Shown: positions 38,003 to 47,097 of the stretch, in pieces
Layout of the letters: each line of letters starts with the position of its first letter
Numbering within the stretch: position 1 is the stretch's first letter
From: JAPPHA01 sp964291635
GTDB taxonomy: Bacteria; Pseudomonadota; Alphaproteobacteria; Rhodobacterales; Rhodobacteraceae
Direction of reading: 5' to 3'
DNA: 64,000 nt
NCBI GenBank assembly: GCA_964291635.2
Contig: OZ219900.1
Span: 8,970 to 72,969 of the forward strand
Position numbers and translations under genes: made by a program
Notes under the pieces: generated by a model
Seen by the model: only the letters and a program-made list of their open reading frames with translations
What the model was told of the DNA's origin: nothing
Database searches by the model: none

Positions 38003-39274
38003 TCATCCGGCTTCCCCGGACCCGAACAACCCATCCAGTTCAGGGCAGGTCTCCCGGTCCTTCAGGAGCGGGTGATCACTCCCTTTCACGATTCCGGTCA
38101 TTCCATTCCGGTCGAGAACAAGACATAGCAGGGTTTCAGGCTCGGCCCGCCCGAGTAGCACGGGCGAATAGGTCGATGCGAGAACCTGGCATTCCCGTGC
38201 AGTCGCGAGCAAGTCGTACACGGTTTCCATGGCCGCCGGATGAAGGCCGCGCTCCAGTTCCTCCAGCATGAACAACTGGCCTTCGTCCGCTGCATAGGGA
38301 ATCAGCGTCAAGGCGAGGAATCGAAGCATTCCTTCGGAAGCAGCCCATGACGGGATATCGATTCCCGAACGATGTTTGACGACCACGTGCGCCTGCCCAT
38401 CACCAGGTTGCTCGACAACATCGATTCCCAGTATGCCTTCCTGGACCGACCGGACCCGATTCAACCATTCATTGTGAGCCGCCGGATCCCTTGTCCTGAG
38501 ACGATCGATCAACCACGGCAAGTTCCGGCCGTCGGCCAGGTATTCCCGGCACCGAAGACCTGGCGGACTCGGCGAACGCAGCCGTTCTCCATCGAGACAG
38601 ATCGATCTGGTGTATCGCTCCAGGAAACGCTGTACGCGTGTCGCGACGGGAAATGAAGCCGGCGCGTCGGGCAAACTGCCGAATGTCGAGCGCGATGGAC
38701 CGTACGAACTGTTGATTATCCATCCCTTGCCGGGCCGCTCGGAGACTTCGGAATAAATCGAATCCGTTCCTGCCGCCGATTTCCTGAAAACGGTCCTCAA
38801 GCCCCGCTTCCTGCCGGCGGAAACAATGGTCTCGACCGATTCGGGCGGCAGCGGGAACAGGGAATCCTGCTTCGAACGGCGGGGAAGCGTCGCGCCTGGC
38901 AGCAAGACCCCGCGCTCGGCAACGATTCCGGCACCTCGCTCACCCTCCCGGATCGATACCTCGTAACGGAATCTCCCGTAACCGGCTTCGGCGGGCAGAT
39001 GATCCGCCGCGTCGTCCGGGACGTCGAATTCGAGGGCAAGCTGAAAACCCGGCTGGCCCGTCCTCCTGCCCCAGACGAGATCACGAAAGTCACCGGTCCG
39101 TTTCCCGATCGCCGAGGGAAGACCATCCCGAACAAGATCGGAGACAAATGCCACGGCATCAAACAGCGCGCTTTTCCCGCTGGAATTCGCACCGACCAGA
39201 AGGTGGAACCGGTCCAACCTGACATCCACATGACGAAGACATCGATAGTTCAGGGCCTGAAAACGGCGTATCAT
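38003..39274 (-). CDS. Stand-alone AAA/SMC-like ATPase (AAA_21 type)
   Basis: 423 residues. The N-terminus MIRRFQALNYRCLRHVDVRL and Walker A GANSSGKS (28-35) are typical of RecF/OLD-like ATPases. The ABC-like signature WAASEGMLRFLAL and Walker B LFMLEELERGLHP lie near residues 305-340. No nuclease (TOPRIM) domain follows. Such solitary ATPases occur in defence islands (as partners of nucleases or toxins) or in plasmid-like regions, but no partner gene is adjacent: a broken TnpB lies on one side and a dehydrogenase on the other. Function unknown. A LacI-like palindrome lies directly before its ATG. Confidence 0.85.
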   Translation of the reverse strand: MIRRFQALNYRCLRHVDVRLDRFHLLVGANSSGKSALFDAVAFVSDLVRDGLPSAIGKRTGDFRDLVWGRRTGQPGFQLALEFDVPDDAADHLPAEAGYGRFRYEVSIREGERGAGIVAERGVLLPGATLPRRSKQDSLFPLPPESVETIVSAGRKRGLRTVFRKSAAGTDSIYSEVSERPGKGWIINSSYGPSRSTFGSLPDAPASFPVATRVQRFLERYTRSICLDGERLRSPSPPGLRCREYLADGRNLPWLIDRLRTRDPAAHNEWLNRVRSVQEGILGIDVVEQPGDGQAHVVVKHRSGIDIPSWAASEGMLRFLALTLIPYAADEGQLFMLEELERGLHPAAMETVYDLLATARECQVLASTYSPVLLGRAEPETLLCLVLDRNGMTGIVKGSDHPLLKDRETCPELDGLFGSGEAG

Positions 39275-39287
39275 TGAAACGCTTTCA
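39275..39287. promoter_or_regulatory. LacI-family-like palindrome before the AAA ATPase gene
   Basis: TGAAACGCTTTCA is a 13-bp palindrome (TGAAA and TTTCA half-sites) typical of LacI/GalR operators. It starts one base upstream of the ATPase ATG at 39274, and lies 160 nt downstream of the Gfo/Idh gene stop. No ribosome site is visible between it and the ATG. Confidence 0.4.
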
Positions 39288-39447
39288 TTGTGGCGTTGAC
39301 CGTCGTCGCCTACCGTTCACATTTCTGACTCTACGACCGGCCGACGGAACCGCTTCCATTAATCCAGAACATTCCGCTCCGGCGATGGGACCCGAAACAC
39401 GGTCCCGTACCCCGGCTGGAAGTCTGGAAGCAAAGGTTTTCCGATTG

Positions 39448-40647
39448 TCAATCCCCCGTCAAGGCAGAGGCCTGGACGTCGGAGAGCTCCACCCACCTGC
39501 CTCTTTCTCGCGCCGAGAGTACCGCCGCGTGGATCGCAACGACAGAACGCATTCCGTCCTCGGCAGATGGATACAGGTAGCCGCTGCCGTCAAGGTTCTT
39601 CACGGATCCGACATCGCCATTTCCGGCCTTCATGGATCGAATTGCCCTGGACAGCTCGCTGTAGATGTTCGCGAAAGCCAGAGGCATGCCCTCGACATGC
39701 CCGACGGCGACCCGGGATGCACGCTCCGTCTCCGGTGCGAGCCCGGCCTCGCCGCGCTCGATGGTCGAGGTCCGGCCTCCCACGGGTGTCCAGAACAATT
39801 GGTTTGCCTGCTCCTGGGCCCAGCGCAACCCGCCGCGTTCGCCGTATACCTGTATGGTCAATCCATGCTGCCTCCCCACAGCAACGGCCGACGTCCAAAG
39901 CCGTCCGACGATTCCGTCCTCCAGGCGGAAGTCCACCTGGGCATCGTCCTCGAGTTCGCGTCCGTCGACACAGGAAGCGAAGTCCGACGCCAGCCGAAGC
40001 ACGTCGCGGCCGGTTACGAATGTCGCAAGGTGAAGCGCGTGGATTCCGCAGTCGGTGAACTGGGCCGAAACCCCGACCTGGGCAGGGTCGTAACGCCAGC
40101 GAACCCGGGGATTGTCCCGGTCGTCACCGGCGGAGTGATGGCCGTGGGCGAATTCAACGACGACAAGCCGGACCCTGCCGAGAACACCATCCCGCACCAT
40201 GGCCCGCATCTGGCGCACGAGTGGATAGCCGGAGTACCCGTAGTTGACCGCACAAATGCACCCCGTCGACGTCACCGTTTTGACAATGCCGGCGGCCTCT
40301 GAAACCGTCATTGTCATTGGTTTTTCGCAGAGGACGTTGAAACCGCTCTCCAGAATCCTCCTGGTGATTTCAAAGTGGGTGGAATTCGGAGTCGCGACCG
40401 TGACGAGGTCGAGCCGGTCGCCGTCGCCAAGAGAAGACTCACGCGCAAGCATTTCCTTCCAGTCACCATAAGCACGTTCCGCCGGAACGCCGAGCCGGAT
40501 CGCGAAATCCCGCCCAGCGTCCGGCACGTGGTCGAGCGCGGCGGCGACCAGGGAGAATTCCCCGTCGAGTCGAGCCGCCATCCGGTGAACAGGGCCGATC
40601 TGGCTCCCCTCGCCGCCCCCGATCAGGCCCCAGTTCAGTTTGACCAT
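39448..40647 (-). CDS. Gfo/Idh/MocA-family oxidoreductase (inositol dehydrogenase-like)
   Basis: 399 residues. Rossmann N-terminus LNWGLIGGGEGSQIGPVHR, then LDLVTVATPNSTHFEI and the EKPMTMTVSEA motif containing the conserved EKP lysine. A C-terminal alpha/beta domain follows, with FTDCGIHALHLATFV supplying the catalytic His and Asp. Family members oxidise polyols, sugars or inositols with NAD(P). It follows another Gfo/Idh gene by 25 nt, both divergent from iolD, so a role in inositol or inosose interconversion is inferred. Confidence 0.88.
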   Translation of the reverse strand: MVKLNWGLIGGGEGSQIGPVHRMAARLDGEFSLVAAALDHVPDAGRDFAIRLGVPAERAYGDWKEMLARESSLGDGDRLDLVTVATPNSTHFEITRRILESGFNVLCEKPMTMTVSEAAGIVKTVTSTGCICAVNYGYSGYPLVRQMRAMVRDGVLGRVRLVVVEFAHGHHSAGDDRDNPRVRWRYDPAQVGVSAQFTDCGIHALHLATFVTGRDVLRLASDFASCVDGRELEDDAQVDFRLEDGIVGRLWTSAVAVGRQHGLTIQVYGERGGLRWAQEQANQLFWTPVGGRTSTIERGEAGLAPETERASRVAVGHVEGMPLAFANIYSELSRAIRSMKAGNGDVGSVKNLDGSGYLYPSAEDGMRSVVAIHAAVLSARERGRWVELSDVQASALTGD

Positions 40648-40672
40648 CGATCCCGACCCGAAAATCCGCGCT

Positions 40673-41809
40673 TTACTGAAACTCTGACATCAGGACCCAT
40701 TCACGGCGCCTGCCAGATTCGCGTATCGCCGCAATGACCCGGTTGACTTCATGCCCGTCCTGAAAAGTTGGCCAGACCGGGTTGCCGGTTGCGATGGCCT
40801 CGAGAAAATCACGCGCCTCGATGATGATCTGGTCCTGATACCCCGTCCCGTGACCCGCTCCCTGGCAGAATGGAAGGAAATCAGGGTGGCTCGGGCCAGT
40901 GAGAATCTTCCTGAACCCGAGATTGCCGGCGTGGTCATCCGCCCGGTACAGCCAGACCGCGTTCTGATCCTCCTGGTCGAACCGGATGGCGCCCCCGGTC
41001 CCGGTGATTTCGTAGCGATAGCCCATCTTGCGGCCGGTCGAGACACGGCTGAAATACAGGTGACCCATTGCTCCGGACTCGAACCGGCACATCGCCTGGG
41101 CCTGGTCGTCGTTGTCGACCTGTACGATCCCCTTGCCATCGGCTGACGGTCGTTGCCGGAAAACCGTTTCGTACTCGCCGACGAGTTCAAGGATGCTGCC
41201 CATGAACGCGAGCGCCGCATTGACCATGTGCGGTGCGAGGTCGCCGAGTGTGCCCGTGCTGTCTCCCGCGGTTCGCCACGACACCGGCTCGTTCGGATCG
41301 GACAGGAAATCCTCGGTGTGCTCCCCGCGGAACCATGTGATGTCGCCGATCTCCCCCGATCCCACGATTTCGCGGGCAAATTGCGAGGCGGGCGTCCGAA
41401 TGTAGTTGAACCCGACCATGTTGGTCACGCCGGCCGAGGCGGCGGCATCGACCATGGCCTGGCTGTCGGCCAGCGAGGCGCCTAGCGGCTTTTCGCAGAA
41501 AACGTGTTTACCAAGCGCGAGTGCGCGTTCGGCAATGGCTCGATGCATGGACTGCGGCGTTGCGATGACGACAGCTTCGACTCCAGGATCATCGACCAGT
41601 TCGCGATAGTCTCCGGTAGACCGGGCAAATCCATACATCCTGCGGTAACGTTCCGCGGTACCGGCGGTGGATGCGGCGATCATCTCGAGACGGGGTCGCA
41701 GGGCCGTATCAAAAACGCTGCCGACCGCCGCCATTGCGACCGAGTGCGCCTTGCCCATGTAGCCGCCACCAACGATGCCGATTCCGATTTCACCTGTCGT
41801 CCCGGTCAT
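40673..41809 (-). CDS. Gfo/Idh/MocA-family oxidoreductase (inositol dehydrogenase-like)
   Basis: 378 residues. IGIGIVGGGYMGKAHSVAMA cofactor motif, VEAVVIATPQSMHRAIAE, CEKPLGASLADSQ with the EKP lysine, and GDLAPHMVNAALAFMG carrying the catalytic Asp and His. First gene of a two-gene operon; its ATG is 237 nt from that of iolD on the other strand. A LacI-like palindrome lies 2 nt before its start. Likely myo- or scyllo-inositol dehydrogenase by context, not proven by sequence. Confidence 0.88.
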   Translation of the reverse strand: MTGTTGEIGIGIVGGGYMGKAHSVAMAAVGSVFDTALRPRLEMIAASTAGTAERYRRMYGFARSTGDYRELVDDPGVEAVVIATPQSMHRAIAERALALGKHVFCEKPLGASLADSQAMVDAAASAGVTNMVGFNYIRTPASQFAREIVGSGEIGDITWFRGEHTEDFLSDPNEPVSWRTAGDSTGTLGDLAPHMVNAALAFMGSILELVGEYETVFRQRPSADGKGIVQVDNDDQAQAMCRFESGAMGHLYFSRVSTGRKMGYRYEITGTGGAIRFDQEDQNAVWLYRADDHAGNLGFRKILTGPSHPDFLPFCQGAGHGTGYQDQIIIEARDFLEAIATGNPVWPTFQDGHEVNRVIAAIRESGRRREWVLMSEFQ

Positions 41810-41811
41810 GG

Positions 41812-41827
41812 GAAACGATACCGTTTC
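41812..41827. promoter_or_regulatory. LacI-family-like operator in the iol divergent promoter
   Basis: GAAACG and CGTTTC (41812-41817, 41822-41827) form a palindrome around ATAC, 2 nt before the ATG of the Gfo/Idh gene and within its expected leader. Binding there could block transcription or initiation of the leftward operon. No LacI gene is in the window. Confidence 0.4.
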
Positions 41828-42045
41828 GGTTGTCCGTCATGTCTCGCCATCCTCGATCCCCGGTCAAAAAATCTGTTTCCAACGTACAGGGAAACCCGTA
41901 TCTTCCCACGCTGTTGAACGTCAACAGTAATCAGGCGCCGGGCAACCGGGGCAAACGCCTGAAATCCGCGGGTCTCCCGCGGCTCTTGGCCGGGACAAGG
42001 GGCAAGGTCAGGACTGTTGCGCGAGGAGTCGATTGTGGGGGACGC

Positions 42046-43917
42046 ATGGGCACCGGGGCAAACAGTGTTCGTCTGACGACGACACAGGCAATCGTCCGTT
42101 TTCTGGCAAACCAGTATGTCGAAACCGATGGCGGAAAGGTTCGCCTCTGCGGCGGCGGTTTTGCCATATTCGGGCACGGGAATGTCACCTGTCTGGGCGA
42201 GGCACTTTATCAGTACCGCGATGAACTTCCCCTGTACCGGGGGCAAAACGAGCAGGGCATGGGACTTGCTGCCACTGCTTACGCCAAGTACCACCTCCGG
42301 CGCCGGTTCATGTTCTGCACGGCTTCGGCCGGTCCCGGCACATCCAATCTCGTGACCGCAGCCGCGACCGCTCATGCCAACCGGCTGCCGTTTCTCCTCC
42401 TGTGCGGCGACACCTATGTCACGAGGTTTCCCGATCCCGTCCTTCAGCAGCTTGAGCATTTCGGCAACCCGGTCGACGGCGTCAATGACGCCTTTCGCCC
42501 CGTCACGCGCTACTGGGACCGGATCACCCATCCGGCACAGGTCATCTCGTCCCTGCCGAACGCGATCGCAATCATGCTCGACCCGTCCGACTGCGGCCCG
42601 GCCTTCCTCGGACTGCCGCAGGATGTCCAGGGTTGGGCGTTTGACTATCCGGTCGAATTGTTCGCCGAAACCGTTCATCGCGTCAGGCGGCAAACGCCTG
42701 ACCGCGATGAGATTGCCGCCGCGGCCGCACTTCTCAGGACGGCTCGAAGGCCGCTGATCATTGCGGGAGGCGGAGTTCAGTACTCGGGAGCCGTCTCCGA
42801 ACTCGGGGATCTCGCACACGGCCACAACATCCCGGTGGTGGAGACGATTGCCGGCCGGGCCAACCTGGTTGCCGACGATCCGCTCAATGTCGGCCCGATC
42901 GGTGTCACGGGATCGAATTCAGCCAATGCGGTTGCCGAAAAGGCTGATGTCGTCGTCGCGATCGGAACCCGTCTCCAGGACTTCACCACGGGTTCCTGGA
43001 CCGCGTTCGATCGCTCGGCGCGCTTCATTTCGCTGAACACGGCAAGGCACGATGCCCTGAAGCATCGCTCACTCCCCGTCGTCGGTGACGCGAAACTCGG
43101 GATTCGCGCGCTGGTCGAGGCGATCGGCGACTACGCGGCACCCGCTGCCTGGACGGATCAGGCCAAATCGGAACGTGCCGCATGGGATGAATACGTCAGC
43201 GCCAATGTCCGGACGGGGAACCGCCCGAATTCCTATGCACAGGCGATCGGGGTCGTTAACGGGCAATGCAGGAAACGCGACCGGATCGTTTCGGCAGCAG
43301 GCGGCCTCCCGTCGGAAATAGCCGCGAACTGGCGCACCCTCGACGCGGGTACAGTCGACATCGAGTTCGGCTATTCATGCATGGGTTACGAAATATCGGG
43401 TGGGTGGGGTGCCCGCATTGCCCAGTCCGAGGTTGAACCCGATGCCGACACCATCGTTTTTGTCGGTGACGGTTCGTACCTGATGATGAACTCGGACATC
43501 TACTCTTCCGTCCTCTCCGGCAAGAAACTGATTCTCCTGGTTCTCGACAACGGCGGTTTTGCGGTCATCAACAAGCTTCAGAACAACACCGGCAACGAAT
43601 CCTTCAACAACCTCATCGCCGACTGCAGACTCGGCGTCGACCCTTTCACTGTCGACTTCGAGATGCATGCCAGGTCCATGGGAGCCGACGGTGAGACGGT
43701 CGAACGCGTTTCGGACCTTGGAGCGGCACTTGAACGCGCCAGAAATTCCGACCGGACCTACGTGATCGTCATGAAGGTGGACCCCTACGAAGGATGGACG
43801 GCCGAGGGTCACGCCTGGTGGGAGGTCGGAACGCCGGAAGTGAGTGAAAGCGAACGGGTTCGACAGGCGCATGCAGACATCGAAGCCGTCCGGGTCAGGC
43901 AACGGCCAGGTGTGTGA
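42046..43917 (+). CDS. iolD: 3D-(3,5/4)-trihydroxycyclohexane-1,2-dione acylhydrolase
   Basis: 623 residues, as expected for IolD. Family landmarks: RLTTTQAIVRFLANQY at the N-terminus, GHGNVTCLGEAL, YRGQNEQGMGLAA with the ThDP-activating Glu, ASAGPGTSNLVTAA, and the ThDP/Mg motif IVFVGDGSYLMMNSD near residue 475. The enzyme opens the ring of the diketo-inositol to 5-deoxy-glucuronate. The open frame extends back into the divergent gene; ATG 42046, after GGGGG, matches the family start. First gene of iolD-iolC-iolB-aldolase. Confidence 0.95.
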   Translation: MGTGANSVRLTTTQAIVRFLANQYVETDGGKVRLCGGGFAIFGHGNVTCLGEALYQYRDELPLYRGQNEQGMGLAATAYAKYHLRRRFMFCTASAGPGTSNLVTAAATAHANRLPFLLLCGDTYVTRFPDPVLQQLEHFGNPVDGVNDAFRPVTRYWDRITHPAQVISSLPNAIAIMLDPSDCGPAFLGLPQDVQGWAFDYPVELFAETVHRVRRQTPDRDEIAAAAALLRTARRPLIIAGGGVQYSGAVSELGDLAHGHNIPVVETIAGRANLVADDPLNVGPIGVTGSNSANAVAEKADVVVAIGTRLQDFTTGSWTAFDRSARFISLNTARHDALKHRSLPVVGDAKLGIRALVEAIGDYAAPAAWTDQAKSERAAWDEYVSANVRTGNRPNSYAQAIGVVNGQCRKRDRIVSAAGGLPSEIAANWRTLDAGTVDIEFGYSCMGYEISGGWGARIAQSEVEPDADTIVFVGDGSYLMMNSDIYSSVLSGKKLILLVLDNGGFAVINKLQNNTGNESFNNLIADCRLGVDPFTVDFEMHARSMGADGETVERVSDLGAALERARNSDRTYVIVMKVDPYEGWTAEGHAWWEVGTPEVSESERVRQAHADIEAVRVRQRPGV

Positions 43918-43918
43918 A

Positions 43919-44023
43919 ATGACGGAGGGAAACGGGCGACCTGAGGTCCTGGCGTCCTTCCGCCCGCTCCCGGGAACCGGCTGCAAGCCGCTGACGGAGA
44001 TTTTGCCGCCGGGGCTACCATGA
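43919..44023 (+). CDS. Small ORF between iolD and iolC, possible coupling peptide
   Basis: A 34-residue frame begins 1 nt after the iolD stop. It ends with TGA overlapping the iolC start as ATGA. The ribosome site of iolC would lie within it. It could ensure translational coupling across the 102-nt gap. No family resemblance is recognised, and it may be chance. Confidence 0.3.
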   Translation: MTEGNGRPEVLASFRPLPGTGCKPLTEILPPGLP

Positions 44024-45000
44024 GCCCTTTCGCCAAACTTTCGCGTAATCGGTTCCTGGTCGTCGGGCGGGGCGGCATGGACATCTATCCCGACCCGCCA
44101 GGCGTCCGGACCGAAGACGCGGTCCGTTTTTTCGCCGCCCTTGGCGGTTCGGCTGCCAACATCGCCGTCGCCTTGACCCGGCTCGGAGGCAGCGCCTCGC
44201 TGGTGTCTCCGGTCTCCGATGACGCTGTCGGCCGGTATGTCGTCAACCAGCTCGATCGCTATGGAGTCGATCGGCGGCATGTGGCCTTTGTCGGCGGGCA
44301 GGTCCGAACATCACTCGCCGTGGTCGAAAGCAGGATGGAAGACCACCAATCCGTGATCTACCGAAACCGTGCGGCCGACTTCGAATTAACCGTCGCGGAT
44401 GTCGAGAATCTCGACTACCGCGATTACGGCGCCCTGATCACGACAGGAACGGTCTTTGCTTCGGAACCGTCGCGAAGCGCCGGGTTTAACGCGCTTGAAC
44501 GCGCAAGGTCCGCCGGCCTGCCGCTGGTATTCGACATCGACCACCGGCCATATTCCTGGCCTTCGGCAGAGACTGCATGTGAAATCTACTCGCGCGTCGG
44601 CCGCTCATGCGATTTCGTCGTCGGCAACGATGACGAGTTCGGGTTCATGGCCGGGGACTATTCGCGCGGCCTCGACATGGCCCGCGAACTTGGCCGCAAC
44701 ACCTCAGGGGCGATCGTCTACAAGATGGGCGAGCGCGGTGCGATCACTCTTGCCGGGGACCGAGAGGTTCGCACCGGAATCTACCCGGTGACGGCGCTCA
44801 AGCCAACGGGCGCAGGAGACGCATTCATGGGCGGGTTCATGTCATCGCTCGCCAACGGACGCGATCTCGAGGATGCCGTCCTTCGGGGCTCCGCCTGCGC
44901 CGCAATCGTCGTCTCCAAGGTGGCCTGTGCTCCGGCCATGCCCGACTCGTCAACGCTCGAAGAATTCCTGTCCGCGCATGACGGGCCCGTTCAATTGTGA
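44020..45000 (+). CDS. iolC: 5-dehydro-2-deoxygluconokinase
   Basis: 326 residues of the PfkB sugar-kinase family. N-terminal FLVVGRGGMDIYPDPPG, the AALGGSAANIAVALTRLGG motif, and the C-terminal ATP/catalytic signature LKPTGAGDAFMGGFM with the general-base Asp. The MDIYPDPPG opening is typical of IolC. It phosphorylates 5-dehydro-2-deoxy-D-gluconate. Lies between iolD and iolB in the usual catabolic order. Confidence 0.94.
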   Translation: MSPFAKLSRNRFLVVGRGGMDIYPDPPGVRTEDAVRFFAALGGSAANIAVALTRLGGSASLVSPVSDDAVGRYVVNQLDRYGVDRRHVAFVGGQVRTSLAVVESRMEDHQSVIYRNRAADFELTVADVENLDYRDYGALITTGTVFASEPSRSAGFNALERARSAGLPLVFDIDHRPYSWPSAETACEIYSRVGRSCDFVVGNDDEFGFMAGDYSRGLDMARELGRNTSGAIVYKMGERGAITLAGDREVRTGIYPVTALKPTGAGDAFMGGFMSSLANGRDLEDAVLRGSACAAIVVSKVACAPAMPDSSTLEEFLSAHDGPVQL

Positions 45001-45030
45001 CCATAGCCCGGCGGCGATCGGAACACGCAC

Positions 45031-45873
45031 ATGCACATTCCTCCCCATGACAACCGAAACGAACCGATCGTGGCTGCTGACAACGATTGTGTTCCCCTCA
45101 CCTACTTCAACATCGTCAAGTTGCGCGATGGGGAGAGTTTCGAATACAGCGTCCCGGGATACGAGACCTGCATTGTTCCCGCGACCGGAACCATCGACGT
45201 TTCGGTCGGGGATTCATCGTTCCGTCGGCTCGGGAACCGCGGCCAGGATGTCTGGGACGGAGAGCCGGAGGGCGTGTATGCGCCAACGGGCGCCAGGGCC
45301 ATCCTGACCTGCAGATCGAGGCAGACCGAAGTGTTCGTCGCGGGTGCGCGCTGCGACGACGTGTTTGAACCTTTTGACGTTCGCGGCGATCAACTCGATG
45401 TCGTCCAGTACGGCTCGGACGAAACCAAGACCCACCGGAAGATCAAGCACATACTCGGTCAGAAACAGGTTGGGCGTGTCGGACGCCTGCTGGTTTCCGA
45501 GCTGTTTACCGTCGGCAGGGGGGGATGGTCGGGTTTCCCGTCACACAAGCATGACACGGACCGATTGCCGGTCGAGACCCGGCACGACGAGACATACAAT
45601 TTCCGCTTTCGACCCAGTTACGGCTCCGGACTGCAAATGCTGCAGAGAGAAGACAACCTGCCCGGTGACGCCTACCACATCGTCGACGGTTCGACGATTT
45701 GCCTGGACAGAGGTTATCACCCCTGCGTGGCATTGCCGGGGTACGAGATGTATTATTTCACCATTCTTGGCGGGCTGAGCCAGCGCGGCCTGGTCCAGTA
45801 TTTCCAGCCGACCCATTCGGAACAGCTGAAGACGATTCCCGGAATCCTGGACATGGTCGCGAAATTCAAATGA
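45031..45873 (+). CDS. iolB: 5-deoxy-glucuronate isomerase
   Basis: 280 residues, full length for IolB. A bicupin: RLLVSELFTVGRGGWSGFPSHKHD contains the metal-binding histidines, DETYNFRFRPSYGSG the glutamate, and DRGYHPCVALPGYEMYYFTILGG the final histidine region. It converts 5-deoxy-glucuronate to 5-dehydro-2-deoxygluconate, the IolC substrate. Its stop overlaps the aldolase start by 4 nt. Confidence 0.94.
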   Translation: MHIPPHDNRNEPIVAADNDCVPLTYFNIVKLRDGESFEYSVPGYETCIVPATGTIDVSVGDSSFRRLGNRGQDVWDGEPEGVYAPTGARAILTCRSRQTEVFVAGARCDDVFEPFDVRGDQLDVVQYGSDETKTHRKIKHILGQKQVGRVGRLLVSELFTVGRGGWSGFPSHKHDTDRLPVETRHDETYNFRFRPSYGSGLQMLQREDNLPGDAYHIVDGSTICLDRGYHPCVALPGYEMYYFTILGGLSQRGLVQYFQPTHSEQLKTIPGILDMVAKFK

Positions 45874-46724
45874 GCCTCGCGACGCTTGCGGATGTCCTCC
45901 AGCCGGCGCTCGGAAACCGGTATGCGGTCGCGGGCCTCGTGGTTCTCGGTTGGGAAGACGCACGCGCCTACGTGGAAGCGGCGGAAGCGGAGCGGGCACC
46001 GGTCATCCTCCAGGCCGGGCCGGGATGCAGGGCCCACACCCCTTTACCGGTTCTTGCGGCCATGTTCCGCACGCTGGCGGCCGATGCGTCCGTGCCGGTC
46101 GTCGCGCACCTGGACCACGGGTACAGCCGGGATGAATGTGTCGAGGCAATCGACTCCGGGTTTACGTCCGTCATGTATGACGGATCGAGGAAACCGCTGC
46201 CGCAGAACATCGATGAAACTGCCGAAATCGTCGAAATTGCCCGGCGGGCCGGCGTTTCCTCCGAAGGTGAGATCGGATTCGTCGGATATGCCTCGGGCGA
46301 CGCTTCCACCACGACCGACCCGGACGAGGCCCGGCAGTTCGCGATGGAAACCGGCGTGGACGCCATGGCGGTTTCGGTCGGCAACGTCCACCTGAAGGAA
46401 ACGCGCGACGCGAGAATTGATCTCGTCGCTGTGCAGAAGATCGAGAACGTGACGACGGTACCCCTGGTCATCCACGGTGCTTCAGGGATCCCGACTGCAA
46501 GCAGGAGCGAGTTGGCCCGGACAACCGCAGTCTGCAAGTTCAACATCGGGACGGAACTTCGCAAGACATTCGGGTCAGCCCTGCGCCTCGCGGTTGACAG
46601 GGACCGAAACCGGTTTGACAGGAACGCAATACTCTCGGAAACGATCGTACCGGTTCGTGACGCAGCCCAGGCTGCCATCCGCGCGATTTCGGCGGCACCT
46701 ACATCAAGCCCGGGCCATTCCTGA
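45870..46724 (+). CDS. Class II (zinc) aldolase, fructose-bisphosphate aldolase family (IolJ role likely)
   Basis: 284 residues. HLDHGYSRDECVEAID provides zinc-binding and catalytic residues; SVMYDGSRKPLPQNI, GEIGFVGY and LVIHGASGIP match class II FBP/tagatose aldolases, and CKFNIGTELR closes the barrel. From its place as the last gene of iolDCB it most likely cleaves 6-phospho-5-dehydro-2-deoxygluconate to dihydroxyacetone phosphate and malonate semialdehyde. The start at 45870 overlaps the iolB stop (ATGA). Confidence 0.9.
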   Translation: MSLATLADVLQPALGNRYAVAGLVVLGWEDARAYVEAAEAERAPVILQAGPGCRAHTPLPVLAAMFRTLAADASVPVVAHLDHGYSRDECVEAIDSGFTSVMYDGSRKPLPQNIDETAEIVEIARRAGVSSEGEIGFVGYASGDASTTTDPDEARQFAMETGVDAMAVSVGNVHLKETRDARIDLVAVQKIENVTTVPLVIHGASGIPTASRSELARTTAVCKFNIGTELRKTFGSALRLAVDRDRNRFDRNAILSETIVPVRDAAQAAIRAISAAPTSSPGHS

Positions 46725-47097
46725 TCGCAACTTGGGTCGTCTTATTTTCTGTTTATTGCATCGTGAATCGCCGGCATCATTTTGTCGTGCCACGAGGATT
46801 CCTGGATGCGTGGAGAGACGCACCTGATGGTGGCGCGGATGTTCCTGGCGGATCCGATGCGTTGGAGGAGCCCGGATTCCGTTGCGCTTTTTGTCATGCT
46901 CGCTCTGCTCGGGAACGCGAGGGATTGCTAACGCCCGACTCTTGTCTCCTCGGGTCATGGGAGCAATGGATTGTTACGTCGGCCGACGTTCCGGCGTTGC
47001 GTTGGGCTCAACCTGCAAGAGACATGACAGAATGGCGTTCAGCCGAAAATTTCCAGAAACCCGAGCGCCGATACCATGACGTTCAAACCCACCATCG
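46725..47097. other. Intergenic region after the iol operon
   Basis: About 370 bases with no recognised gene or terminator. A 41-residue frame at 46808-46932 (MRGETHLMVARMFL at its start) has no visible ribosome site and no recognised family. Confidence 0.4.
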
